A stretch of 64,000 nucleotides of DNA, taken from contig WPIO01000011.1 of NCBI GenBank assembly GCA_009760855.2, positions 6,388,501 to 6,452,500 of the forward strand, written 5' to 3'. This DNA is from Cristatella mucedo (lineage: Eukaryota; Bryozoa; Phylactolaemata; Cristatellidae). Positions 47,412 to 57,947 of this stretch are shown here, piece by piece. Position 1 is the first letter of the stretch; the number at the start of each line of letters is the position of its first letter. The translations under genes and the position numbers were made by a program. Below the pieces are notes generated by a model. That model was not told the origin of the DNA. It made no database searches and worked only from the letters and a program-made list of their open reading frames with translations.

Positions 47412-47717
47412 GGTTCTCTCTAGGCTGGATTATTGCCATTCCTTCTTACTCAGCGACATCTGCTCTCCTGCTGTCGACTGCGGCTCAGCTTTTTATAGCC
47501 GTCCGGAGCTGCTCCTCACTGCCTCAGTTGCCCTGATGTCTTAGGTACGCTTCTCACTTTGTCTTTGTTACGTCAGATGAAGCTCATTGGTCACCGCATG
47601 CGTACCGAAATCCACTTAGACTTATAGTTCGCTACAGAAAACTCTCCTGCGTAACGCCCACTTAGTCTGACTGACTTTGCGGAGTTACCGACTGAGAGAA
47701 ATTAGATTACATTCCTA
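47412..47717 (+). mobile_element. LINE-B 3' end
   Basis: Starts near a frame for SRLDYCHSF-like sequence, then GTACGCTTCTCACTTTGTC, GCGTACCGAAATCCACTTAG and TGCGGAGTTACCGACTGAG, ending at AGATTACATTC. Confidence 0.75.
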
Positions 47718-48239
47718 ACAGACTCGAAGGAGCCATCGTGGTGCTTGGACGCACAAGATCGCCAGACTGCGGTGTTAAATCCGACTAGGGCAGGAACGGC
47801 AAAGTACGTGCTGTACTCTATATAGGCAATATCATCGTGTGAGAGTTCAGCAATCGGCGCGTCCGCGTAAAAGCCCGGCCAATAAACTGAAAGTGAGGGA
47901 AGCCCGGCGAAAGGGGCAAAACTCGGCGAATAAGATTCAGATACTCATAAGATTCGATTCAGATACTCGTTTCAGCCTTTCTTCTCTGACTCTATTGGCA
48001 TCTTCAAGTCGTCTGATCTCGTTTTTACTCCTATACATTAGGATGAATAACACTCATTTATTTCAAGACATTGCATTGTCTTTTTTAAAACAATACTTGT
48101 TACTTTATAAGTACATTTTTTAATTTAAAAACATGTGACAAAAATCGCAGTTTTTTAGGGGGTCCGGAACGGATGAATGGCCTTTCAATTCATTCAAATG
48201 GGAAAAATCGATTTGACAGACGAGTAATTTGAGTTACGA
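47718..48239. other. Unassigned DNA
   Basis: A + frame of 94 codons (47839-48123) without motifs; nothing supported. Confidence 0.35.
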
Positions 48240-48415
48240 GCCGTGATGGCGCACTAGGTAAGGTGTTTGCTTTTCACGACGTCGGTCCCGATGTCGTGGT
48301 TTCGAATCCTGCGGTGGGCGATCCTTTATCGCCACTGTAAGCGGCGGTGATAGCCGTAAAGGCTCTTCCGTCGCTATACAAAAGAGGCTGTTAAATCAGC
48401 TAGTATTTAATTTAA
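48240..48415 (+). mobile_element. SINE-2, best copy
   Basis: A-box-like TGGCGCACTAGG at 48247-48258 and B-box-like GGTTTCGAATCC at 48298-48309, ~40 nt apart as in tRNAs. The body has GGGCGATCC and GGCTCTTCCGTCGC; the end is GCTGTTAAATCAGC followed by AT-rich sequence. An internal RNA polymerase III promoter is expected for this class. Confidence 0.75.
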
Positions 48416-48799
48416 TTTTTTACGAGCTCCAGTATGGAACGAATTAAACTCGCAAGCCGAGATACCGCTGTACAAAGGAAGCGAGCATTGCGAGCACGGC
48501 AAGCTGTGAAGTTTTCGCAAATAAAATCGCTTAACGTTCGAGATTAGCTGCGGGTGTTCGCTAGCGAATATCCCGTATGTCCGGTATCTACAGCAACAAC
48601 TCGGTACCCGTGCTATTTTGAGCCGCTGCTTTCTATAGGGTAAGTGTCGAGGTGACGAACTCCTCAGAGTAGCAAAACTGCTAAGGCAGCCCTTTCCTAA
48701 AGAGACCCAGAGGCTGCTGCCGATCTTTGTGCGCCGTCTCGCTTAGCGATTGCCGTGCTGCGTGCGTGGCGATCGCAGTGCTGCATGCGAGGGTTCCTT

Positions 48800-48829
48800 G
48801 GCTGATTATTTACGCGTAAATAGTCAGCC
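48800..48829. repeat. 30-bp near-perfect palindrome
   Basis: Centred on TTTACGCGTAAA with outer GGCTGA/TCAGCC; one mismatched pair out of fifteen. About 100 bp upstream of the minisatellite, followed by further CGTACG-rich dyads (48849-48890). Confidence 0.85.
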
Positions 48830-48924
48830 GAGTATTAGTAATATCTTCGTACGTAGTACGTATTTATTACGCAATTACGTACGTACGCGTTGACGTATAA
48901 GCACGCACGTATTTACTGCGTACG

Positions 48925-49438
48925 CGCTCGAGACTCTCGCACGGCTCGAGACTCTCGCACGGCTCGAGACTCTCGCACGGCTCGAGACTCTCGCACGGCG
49001 CGAGACTCTCGCACGGCGCGAGACTCTCGCACGGCGCGAGACTCTCGCACGGCGCGAGACTCTCGCACGGCGCGAGACTCTCGCACGGCGCGAGACTCTC
49101 TCGCACGGCGCGAGACTCTCGCACGGCGCGAGACTCTCGCACGGCGCGAGACTCTCGCACGGCGCGAGACTCTCGCACGGCGCGAGACTCTCGCACGGCG
49201 CGAGACTCTCGCACGGCGCGAGACTCTCGCACGGCGCGAGACTCTCGCACGGCGCGAGACTCTCGCACGGCGCGAGACTCTCGCACGGCGCGAGACTCTC
49301 GCACGGCGCGAGACTCTCGCACGCACGGCGCGAGACTCTCGCACGGCGCGAGACTCTCGCACGGCGCGAGACTCTCGCACGGCGCGAGACTCTCGCACGG
49401 CGCGAGACTCTCGCACGGCGCGAGACTCTCGCACGGCG
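48925..49438. repeat. 18-bp minisatellite, ~28 units
   Basis: The unit is GCGCGAGACTCTCGCACG. The first four units carry CTCGAG in place of GCGCGAG. Array register is disturbed twice: an extra TC near 49100 and an extra CGCA near 49320. Each unit holds the dyad CGAGA-C-TCTCG and four CpG. Because 18 is a multiple of three, long frames are open on both strands; these are not evidence of a protein. Confidence 0.97.
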
Positions 49439-50784
49439 TCCCCTCGTCGCTGAGCGCTCGGCTCTTTCTGCAGCACCTGCGCTCGCTCTTCTCGACACTC
49501 GCTAGCACATTTCTGAAGCAAATGCCGGAAGTTGACGTCCGGAAGTAGGCGCCGAAAGCCTCTAGTCGCGCCCGCTTTGCTTCAAATAGCCGATGAGCTG
49601 CGACTCTCGCGCAGCTCTCGTCGTGCGCACGGTGGCTGCGCGCTGAGCTCGCCAGCTCTCGCACTCGCAGGCTCGTGGCCAAATGCGCCAGTGGGCAGCC
49701 GCTGCACACGCGCCTGCGACATACACCAGTCGGCTCTAGTCGCTACCTGGGCCGCTAGATCCCGGGCTGGTCACGGCCCAGGGAGCGAACCTGGAGTGCT
49801 GAATTACAGGTAAGCTTGATCCGTTGTTCGGGCAAGCTGGGGGGAATGCTGACTACGTAAGCGGGAGTGCTGAGCCGTGTGCGCTACTACTAAAAATGTA
49901 GGTAACTCAACCAGGTCTTCGCATCACAAAACAGCTGAGCAGTTGACCTCGGGAAAGGCCGTGCGGATAAGGAGGGGGCGCGAAGTGGATGACCTGAAGT
50001 TGAGCTAGCTTCCACCTTTATTTAGATAACCTCGGCTGACCACGGGCTTTAACGCGAGCTGCTGCGGTCTGCCGACGTCTGCGAGTTAATCAGCACCAAA
50101 CAGCCCGAGTAGCACGCCGCGGTCAAGCCTAAATCTGGCACCACAGAGCGCGGCGACGCTTTGCATTCGCGGCGGCCGCGGCGGCGGCACGACCAAGTGT
50201 CCGCTGCCGCTGCCGCCGCCACCGCCGAACGCTTGCTATCCGGACGCGCTCCAGAGAGCAGGAACGCAGGCAGGATTGGGCGGCGTCGGCCGAACCCTGA
50301 GCCAGCCTTTCTCGGTCGTGCGCAGACCGACCGCGTCCCTGCGGGCTTTTTTAAATGGCATTCGGCATTTAGCATTCGGCCCCGCCGCGTCGACAGCCGG
50401 CGGAAAATCGAGCAGTCGTGCGTGTTATCGGGAAATACTCTCGCACTTTTTCGGCAACGCCAGAGGCACTCGAAACGAACGGCTCGCCGTCTGAATTCCG
50501 CCAGCACTCCGACGCCGGACGCCTCCTCGCCCCAGCACCTCGGCGTCCGATCGATCACACAGCAGCAGCAGCAGCCGCTGACACGACGACCGCTGACACG
50601 ACGGCGGCCCAAGCAGCCGCGATCGGCCAGGCGTGTCATTTCAAGAATCGCGTCGTCTCATGTTCTCCCTTTGCCTTTAGTCCAGCTATACACGCTGGCA
50701 CTTCGTAGCGGCGAATCGTGCGGCCGACTCCGGGGGAGCCGAACAGTGACTTTCCCAATAGGAGCGAACCAAGCCCGCAGATCA
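49439..50784. other. CpG-rich unassigned region
   Basis: Long overlapping frames (for example 50161-50874 + and 50049-50639 -) reflect high GC. No domain is recognised in either direction. Confidence 0.35.
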
Positions 50785-50825
50785 TCCGCTTCCCCGACGT
50801 CCTCGGAGGACGTCGGGGAAGCGGA
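50785..50825. repeat. Perfect 19-bp inverted repeat, 3-nt loop
   Basis: Arms 50785-50803 and 50807-50825 are exact reverse complements around CGG. The arms contain CCCCGACGTCCT. Confidence 0.95.
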
Positions 50826-51534
50826 AACCGAGGCGGGGCCGCGTCGCGGCGAGAGCGCGCCTCTGTGGGCATGACCCCGCAGCACAGTTACCCTGCGCTA
50901 GCAGCAGCCCCTCTCGCTGCGAGAGCAGCGGCGCAGCGAGGTAGCGGTCGGCGCGTCGAGCAATGGCCGCAGCCGCCGCCGCCGACGGAACGCAGCCAAC
51001 GGCCGCTCGTCGCGTCGGCTAGGGTAACGCGGCCGGCCGGCCGACGTAACTGCCTACTGCCACCGACGCTGCCGCCCATGCCGCCGCTGCCGCCCGTGCC
51101 GCCTCTTGCTCCTTCCTATCAAGGGCGCGTAGCCGCTTTCCGGTCGCCCGCTGAGACCGCGACGATATTCGTGCGCGCTCCGAGCACCGCCGGCACTCGC
51201 TGGGTGCGAAAACCGCTAGCCGCGACCGTCGCGGCTCCTTTGATGGCAGCCGCCGCCGCCGCCACTGCCGCCACGCGTGCCCGTCTGGGCCTCCAGCCCG
51301 GCCTTGCGAGGCACGGCGAGCGCCTGCCTACCTGGCTGCCGACTGCCCACCGGAAGTAGGGGTCTTGCTTTCTTGCCACAGGTGGTCTCCTTCAGCTCCA
51401 AACCCGCCCGTCTCCCCCCCCCCAAAACAAACTTTGGCACGCGAGTAAGTGCGTTCTAGTGGCTCGTTACGCCGCTTCCGCTTCCTCTCGCTTCTCTTGC
51501 CATTGCTCGTCTTCTCCTTCCTCCCCTTCTTTCT
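50826..51534. other. CpG-rich unassigned region
   Basis: A + frame (50718-51359) is open for 213 codons and is rich in Ala, Pro and Arg, with no domain. A GGCCGGCCGGCCG stretch lies at 51031-51043. Confidence 0.35.
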
Positions 51535-51645
51535 CCTGCTGCTGCTGCCTCCTGCTGTTGCCTCCTGCTGCTGCCTCCTGCTGTTGCCTCCTGCTGCTGC
51601 CTCCTGCTGCTGCCTCCTGCTGCTGCCTCCTGCTGCTGCGGCCCT
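51535..51645. repeat. CTG-rich tandem repeat
   Basis: About seven units of CCTCCTGCTGCTG/CCTCCTGCTGTTG type. Confidence 0.93.
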
Positions 51646-51690
51646 GAAACTGCTTCTGCTCCAGACGTCAAACGCTGCTTTGGCCTTTTC

Positions 51691-51831
51691 TCCTCCTCCT
51701 CCTCCTCCTCCTCCTCCTCCTCCTCCTCCTCCTCCTCCTCCTCCTCCTCCTCCTCCTCCTCCTCCTCCTCCTCCTCCTCCTCCTCCTCCTCCTCCTCCTC
51801 CTCCTCCTCCTCCTCCTCCTCCTCCTCCTCC
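51691..51831. repeat. (TCC)n microsatellite, ~140 bp
   Basis: Nearly perfect CCT trinucleotide repeat, giving poly-Pro or poly-Arg frames as artefacts. Confidence 0.97.
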
Positions 51832-52074
51832 TTGTACTCCTCCCTGTCCTTAACCCCTTATCATTCTTCGGCTTCTCTATTTTGCCCACACCGGATCCTG
51901 CCTTGCCCCCTTGCTTCCCTGAATCGTTTTGCTCCAGGTCTCCCTCCTATTCGCAATCCCACAACTCCATCCTACTTCTTCTCGTACTCTTGCTGAACCT
52001 CCGACTTCTCTCCTCGGTTTCAGTGATCTTACTCCTCCCTTCCAATCTTCTATTTACTCGCCTTTATTCATAAA

Positions 52075-52255
52075 AGTAAAAGTAAAAGTGGACTGATTCA
52101 ACAGCCTCGTTTAAAACTGCAGAATAGCCATAGCGGTCGTTAGTTGATTGCAGTGGGCAATACAGGATTGGCAGCTTCGAGGTTTGAACTGAGATCTTGG
52201 CGGTGACGTTAGAGTAACTTGCCCCTGGTTTAAAACCCGGGAGCAATCAATCCTT
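52075..52255 (-). mobile_element. SINE-2-like, degenerate
   Basis: The minus-strand end GAGGCTGTTGAATCAG matches the SINE-2 end; AGTTCAAACCTCG sits at the B-box place. The head is eroded. Confidence 0.5.
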
Positions 52256-52805
52256 GCTCGCCACGTCTTCTTCTCTCTTCTTCTCTCTTCCTCCGTCGTA
52301 CACCCTCTTTTCCTGTGTCACCTACCTTTTATTCATGGCTTCAAACCGGAAGGAATTTGTTGCGATGTGTCCCCCTACCTTATACGTGCAAGCAAGAAGG
52401 TGGCTAGACGCTATCAAACGACGATGGTTAGAGCTGACCTTGCTACAAGCAACTAGTCATAAGAAGGCTGAGAGTGCTTACGCTCGATCCGAGGGGAGAC
52501 TAACAGCCCCTGGTCACCTTTTTCGTTACTAAGTCAAGTGTCAGCAGGTCATAGGTGGCACCTAGACGATGTATACTATACCTTACGTAGCTTTACCCCA
52601 TCTGAAGTTTGGTGATGACGATTCCGACGTCGTTAGGCATGGCTTCGTACGGCTGCCACAAATTGTGCGAGCAGTGGCCAGGCACGCTGAGCAGGTGCGA
52701 ACGAGCCTGATCAGTGTTGACAGTGAATGAAGTGGGACAGAGAAAAAAGGAGGGAAGCCAAGGCTTTCACAAGGTTCGCACTGGGGGAGGGGTAGACGAC
52801 GAGGC
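52256..52805. other. Unassigned DNA
   Basis: Short frames without motifs (52254-52532 +, 52583-52807 -). Confidence 0.35.
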
Positions 52806-52925
52806 AATGCGTACCGAAAGCCGCTTAGGCTGTGAGTGCGCTATACAAAACTCTCCTTCGTAACGCCCGCATGGTCTTGATGACTTTGTGGAGTTACAGA
52901 CGGAGATGCATTGCATTGCATTACC
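52806..52925 (+). mobile_element. LINE-B tail
   Basis: GCGTACCGAAAGCCGCTTAG, GCGCTATACAAAACTCTCC, TGTGGAGTTACAGACGGAG, ending GCATTGCATTGCATTA. Confidence 0.85.
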
Positions 52926-53234
52926 GCAGAATGGGCCGACGTGTGCGATCGCCCTATCAGCGAGCTCGCTTGGTGCTCTGCCCTTTCAGCACGCGTCCTA
53001 AAGCCAACAGTGCTACGACCACTGCCCACAGCACACATAGTGCTGTTGACAGCGGCAGTGCCTTCTAGGTCTGCCCGCAGACGAGGGCGCAGGATTAAGC
53101 CAAGGGTTCAAAACATGACCTTTCACTGCACGCTGAATCATTACAGTGTTGTTAGACAGGTCAGTGAGCGTGGCCAGGGTTCCTCGGAACGCCTGCTATC
53201 ATTGGATTGTGGGAGACAAGCGTCCACATGGCTT

Positions 53235-53395
53235 CCCGTCGAGTCTTCGCCCAACGTTTAGGACTTCGCAGTTCGAAGTCCGGGTGCTCGGTTAAAGTCC
53301 TTTCGCATGCATCATTTGCACTGCCGGCAGGCGAAAGCCGCAAAGGCTCTCCTACTGCTTTTCAAATGAGGCAGTTGAATCAGCAAAGGTATTGC
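53235..53395 (+). mobile_element. SINE-2-like, degenerate
   Basis: GCAGTTCGAAGTCC at the B-box place, then GCCGCAAAGGCTCTCC and GAGGCAGTTGAATCAGC, parallel to the SINE-2 body and end. Confidence 0.5.
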
Positions 53396-53544
53396 CCATG
53401 AAGGATTAACAGTAATCTAAGCGACTTCGTGGCTACAGTTGGGATAACTTAATAAATGAGCATGAATGACAGCATTTCCGTATGTAATATACTATGTTTT
53501 TGCTTTGGAATGTGTAACATGGGTATTTCACTGCCACTAATTGC

Positions 53545-54258
53545 ATTCGTGACCTCCCGTCTCGACTTCTGCAACTCACTGCTCACTGGCCTACCAGCAT
53601 GTGCGATCAGGCGATTGCAGCTGGTGCAAAACTCTGCAGCTAGGCTTGTCTGTCGTGAGCGTCGCAGTTGCCACATTACTCCACTTCTCGCCGACCTGCA
53701 CTGGCTACCAGTCAAGCAACGGATTGACTTCAAGGTTTTGTCGCTCACTTTTAGGTCCCTTCATTCTATGGCTCCTGCCTATCTCTCAGATATACTACCG
53801 CCATCAGGCCAAGCATCGTACCACCAGCTTTTCGGAATCCAATAGTCTACAAATACCTCGTACAAACCTCAAATCCTTTGGAGACCATGCATTTAGTTTG
53901 CATGCTCCCAAAGCCTGGAACTCCCTCCCGACCTGCGTCAGAACATCGCCTAACCTGACCACATTAAAAAAGAACTTAAAAACGCACGTATTTAGGACAA
54001 CATATAGTGGGTCCCTGTGATTTTTCCTTGATGTGCTTATGCGTGCTGACACTGTGAATGCTGCCACTAACCATATTTGCATGCCGACCCTGTGCATGTC
54101 ACCCCTAAGCATGTTATGCATTGTGTTTGTTTTCAAGCATGACTTTACTCACCATTCAATTGCATTTCCCTTTGCAGCAAATGCAAAGTGCCTACAAAGA
54201 GATTAGGTTATCTGAGGGGGCTTTATCAAGTGTATTATTATTATTATTATTACTATGT
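53545..54258 (+). mobile_element. LINE-A 3' third
   Basis: Starts at the frame for [20 protein letters not shown] and is well preserved to FKVLSLTFRSLHSMAPAYLS. One extra C near 53800 shifts the frame, after which coding continues to the FRTTYSGS end. 3'UTR, hairpin and ATT tail to 54258. Confidence 0.9.
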
Positions 54259-56830
54259 CACTATTTGCTTTTCTGGTGTAGCTATTGCTGCAGTGACTCC
54301 CATTTTGTTCCTCAAGTCTAGCAGCTAAAATAGTCATTCAAATCTCCTGCAATAGAGAGGCCTACAGGTAAGGCTAATATACAACCCGCTTGACCAGATC
54401 GGCCTGCCCCAGTCAGCCATGAAGGGCACCAACGATGCTCTACCGCACGGCATCTTGATTATTCTACGCCAGTCATGCGAATCGGCAGTAAGCACTGCGA
54501 GCGAACGGTACAAGAGCATCTGCTGCTCGTGCCTCTTAAGTCAGAACACTCGTCGTTCGTCCTAGCTAGGACATTGCGGCATCTCACTGGACACGGCCAC
54601 CTGCTGGCGAGCCAGGCCGGTTACGGCATCTCTGACCATTATGAAATGCGAGCCGGGTGCCTGCATGTGAGCCGTCTTCAGGCGCGTCGTCGGGATGATT
54701 CGGGGGCGCGCGAGCCGAGCGAGCAGCGAGGCCGCGCAGCGGCAGCTACGCGAGACCAAAGAAGAGGCTCAGCAAGCAGGAAGCGAGAAGCCAGGTTTAT
54801 TGGATCCATTTTTTTCGCTGCAGTTGAACGAAAAGCCGACTGGTCAGCGGCTCATTGTGCCTGTGCGATCTTTGGTAGATGGAGCAGTTTCGGCCATTTC
54901 CTGCCATCGAGTGGCAGCTGCTGTCGCCCAGCTACACAGTCGCCGGTGCTGTCGCGCTGCTCGGTGCCTCCGAAGCAGCCGCGTCGATCGCGGACGCTTT
55001 CGGGCTTATGGGACTGGCCGTCCGGCTGTGTGCCGCGGCGTTTGGCTTTTTCTGTCGTCCCTGAAACAGCACGGATCAAACGAGCGAGCCAAGTCTCGAA
55101 GGCGACCGCCTCCGCTGCACTGCCGGCTTCGCTGCCGGCTGCCTCCGCAGCAGTTCGTCAGCGGCTCATTCGATCAGGGCTCTCCTACAAGCACCTGCAA
55201 CACCTCCGTCGACCTCTCACTCACCGGTTTTCGCGGACACTTGGCGATCAGATTTGACAGCTTAATTTTCTGAAGAGTCACCTTATCGAGGAGCAATATT
55301 GAGTTCAGTGTGCCGCATTCTCGCGTGGATGCGATGATTTGCTCCAAGAGCTCCTGCGCGTGAGTTGCTCAGGCTCAGCTATCGCGCTCAGACGAAATGC
55401 ACACGGCGGTGCAATGCACGCCTCGCCGTGCCAGCGAACGCTGTGTCGAATGCAAGCAATGGGGTCGCGCGGCGGCGGCGGCGCGAGTGCTGCAGCAATG
55501 CCAGCTCGCTCACTGGCGTGAGCCATACTGTACGCACGTCGTAGGCGCTGCAACGTTCAGCGCGCGACAAGTTACGCAGTTTGTGGTTCATGACCTCTTG
55601 AGTGGCTCGATGCTCGCATTCGCATCGAGCCCGGATGCTGCCGTGCTGACACTTTCGAGGCTTGCCGTCGAAACTGAAACGCGTTGGCGGCGGCGAATTC
55701 GTGAAAGCACAGCCGTCGGCGTCCGATTCTGCGCTCCTAGGCTTGCAGCAGGCGACAGTGCAAGCCGGCCACCTCAGTGTGCTGAGGCGCGAAAACGACA
55801 GTGCAAGCTATCCCAGCGTGCTGAGATGCGAAACCTCCCTCCTCTTGCTTGGTGGCTATTTCCGTGCTGGCAGTGCAATCGCACGCTTTGCCGCGGCACA
55901 CGGCTGCCATTACCGTCTGCTGTACTGCCGTCTGCAGCAGTGCAGCGAGCTAGAGCCAGGCGACATGTGAAGCACCAATTGCTTCTACGCAGTCGGAGCT
56001 TGCACGCGCAGATAATCCTTGAAGCCCTGACCGTAAGTGCATGTAGATGCACCCGGTGGGTCACCTTGCAGCAAGGCAACGCTAGCGTTTGCAGTTGCCA
56101 CGTGAGAGCACATAAAGCTACCCGGGAGAGACGGTGAACTGGCGGCGGCGATCGTCCATGGCGAACAATACGAACCTAAAGCTGCTTGAACTCACCCGTC
56201 CGTGAAGCTCAAGAGAATCAGCAGCGCCGCAGCAGTGACGACGACGGCCGTTTGCATGCTGCCCCGGTGGACAGCGAATCTGCGATGGCCTGAAGACAGC
56301 GACGACGAGCAGTTGCGGCGCCGGCCGTAATATAGCGCAGCCGCTATCTCGCCCGAGCCTAGCGAGAGAGCCAATCATAATGCAAAGTGCGTCAAAATAA
56401 CCGAAAAAGTGCTGGCGGGGCCACTTTTTCTCCCCGTGAAGCAGCTGGTGTTTTGACAGGAGCTCGGTTTCCCGTGACATTTCAATCCAATTTAACAGCA
56501 GAGTTCAGCCGATAGCGCAGAGATCCGTAGCTCCCCTGGCGCTGCGGCTGCAGGCGGCGCCCGATTCGCTCGCGCCTCTTCGGGATAGCGCGTCGGTGCT
56601 TGCGACCTTCGCGGCCTTCGTAGGAGCGACAATAACAAGCGCCGACTGCCTGCCCTGCCCGTAGGGCCGGCGGCCGGCGGTGTCGGCCCCGCTGGGCCGC
56701 TGCGGCGGCGGCGGTGTGCGTCGTCGTGCGCTGCCTGCGGAGGGGAGAGGGGGCTCGCTCGCGTGTCACCTTAGGCTCTTCTGACCGCAAGACTCTACTC
56801 TCAAAAGACGTCAACAACCTGCAGCAGGCT
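54259..56830. other. GC- and CpG-rich unassigned region
   Basis: The longest frames are 54475-55257 (+, 260 codons), 54695-55273 (+) and 55397-56137 (+, 246 codons). They overlap in different frames and show no domain or signal peptide. It could hold a 5' exon of a gene outside the window, but I cannot support one. Confidence 0.35.
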
Positions 56831-56948
56831 GAGGAAGACGGATAACATCAACATGGACCTTAGCATTGAGCGGTCTCTAGCGGCAGACTAGCTGCAGCGA
56901 ACGAGTGGACACGATTAATTAAGTGTACATCGAAAAAAGCAGCTGCGC

Positions 56949-57007
56949 AGCGCCGAGGCTGGCAGAGAGCGCCGAGGCTGGCAGAGAGCGCCGAGGCTGG
57001 CAGAGAG
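56949..57007. repeat. Three tandem 19-bp units
   Basis: GCGCCGAGGCTGGCAGAGA occurs three times in a row, just before the hairpin at 57023. Confidence 0.92.
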
Positions 57008-57022
57008 CGCTGCGGGCGGTCT

Positions 57023-57068
57023 GCTAGCACGAGTGAGCCGGCAGCGCTTTCGGCTCACTCGTGCTAGC
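57023..57068. repeat. Perfect 18-bp inverted repeat, 10-nt loop
   Basis: Arms 57023-57040 and 57051-57068 are exact reverse complements (GCTAGCACGAGTGAGCCG and its complement). Confidence 0.95.
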
Positions 57069-57684
57069 GACAAGAGCTGTCAATGAGATAAACTGTCAAC
57101 TGTCAACGTGATGAATGCGAATTCTGACTGACCAGGGGCGCTTGCTGCTAGTGGACGTCAAAGCGAGTAGTGCCTAGCTTCGTATAGCTACGCCTTCGAG
57201 GCGAGGCGAGAGGCCTTCTTATTCATATGAAATTTCATGACCAATACAAACGGCGCCTTTCTTCAGTGGATGGTGATCTCTAGCCGTTTGCTCGGGTTCT
57301 TGCACAGGATCGGTCGTAGGTAGCGTCGAATGAGCGATGCGTGCTCGGCGCAATGTATGCGATACCGAGTCAATAGGCAATCTAGGGCTGGGATAGCGGC
57401 ACAAAAGAACCGGCGGGCTGCAAGAGCGGTCTACCGGAAGCATTGAAGTATATGCGAGAAAATAAGCCACGATCTGTAGTCTAAATGCGGAGTGAGACCG
57501 AACAAAAAGTCTACCCTAAGGTGTACAAGAAAAGCTGAGGTATACAACCGTAATCACTAGAAATGTCTCCACCCCCACCCCGGAGCTCACTAGCACACAA
57601 ACTTTTGATCGACTTAGCACATGCACCTGCGAACATTCGAGCAAGCAAGCGAAAAAACACACACTCTCTTGGGAACGACATCTA
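57069..57684. other. Unassigned DNA
   Basis: No supported feature. Confidence 0.35.
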
Positions 57685-57947
57685 CTCTCCAACTGCCGAC
57701 TATGGCACATCTTTTTCAGCGGTCCTGAACTGCTACTTCTATGCTACTCACTACCTCAACTGCTCTCCTAACTCTGCTATGCTTCCCACTTTCTCTTTGT
57801 TGCGTGAGACGAAGTCTGTTGGCTACCGAATGCGTACCGAAAGCCGCTTAGGCTGTGAGCGCGCTATACAAAACTCTCCTGCCTAACACCCACATGGTCT
57901 TTATGACTTTGTGGAGTTACTGACGGAGATACATTACATTACATTAG
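57685..57947 (+). mobile_element. LINE-B 3' end
   Basis: CTACTCACTACCTCAACTGC, CCCACTTTCTCTTTGTTGCG, TACCGAAAGCCGCTTAGG and ACATTACATTACATTA. It closely matches 24590-24807. Confidence 0.88.

Noticed and set aside
48240-48310. True tRNA gene
   Set aside because: A- and B-box spacing fits, but no cloverleaf acceptor or anticodon arm is evident and related copies share a long non-tRNA body; it is a SINE.
48867-49709. Frames of 187-280 codons over the minisatellite
   Set aside because: Unit length divisible by three keeps several frames open on both strands; the peptides are six-residue repeats with no independent support.
50161-51359. Two overlapping + strand proteins of 237 and 213 residues
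   Set aside because: High GC lowers stop frequency; frames overlap each other and a long minus frame, composition is Ala/Arg/Pro-rich, no domain or splice support.
51449-51889. Poly-proline / poly-arginine protein
   Set aside because: It is the (TCC)n microsatellite translated; no flanking domain.
54475-55273. 260- and 192-residue + strand proteins
   Set aside because: They overlap in different frames within CpG-rich DNA and show no recognisable feature.
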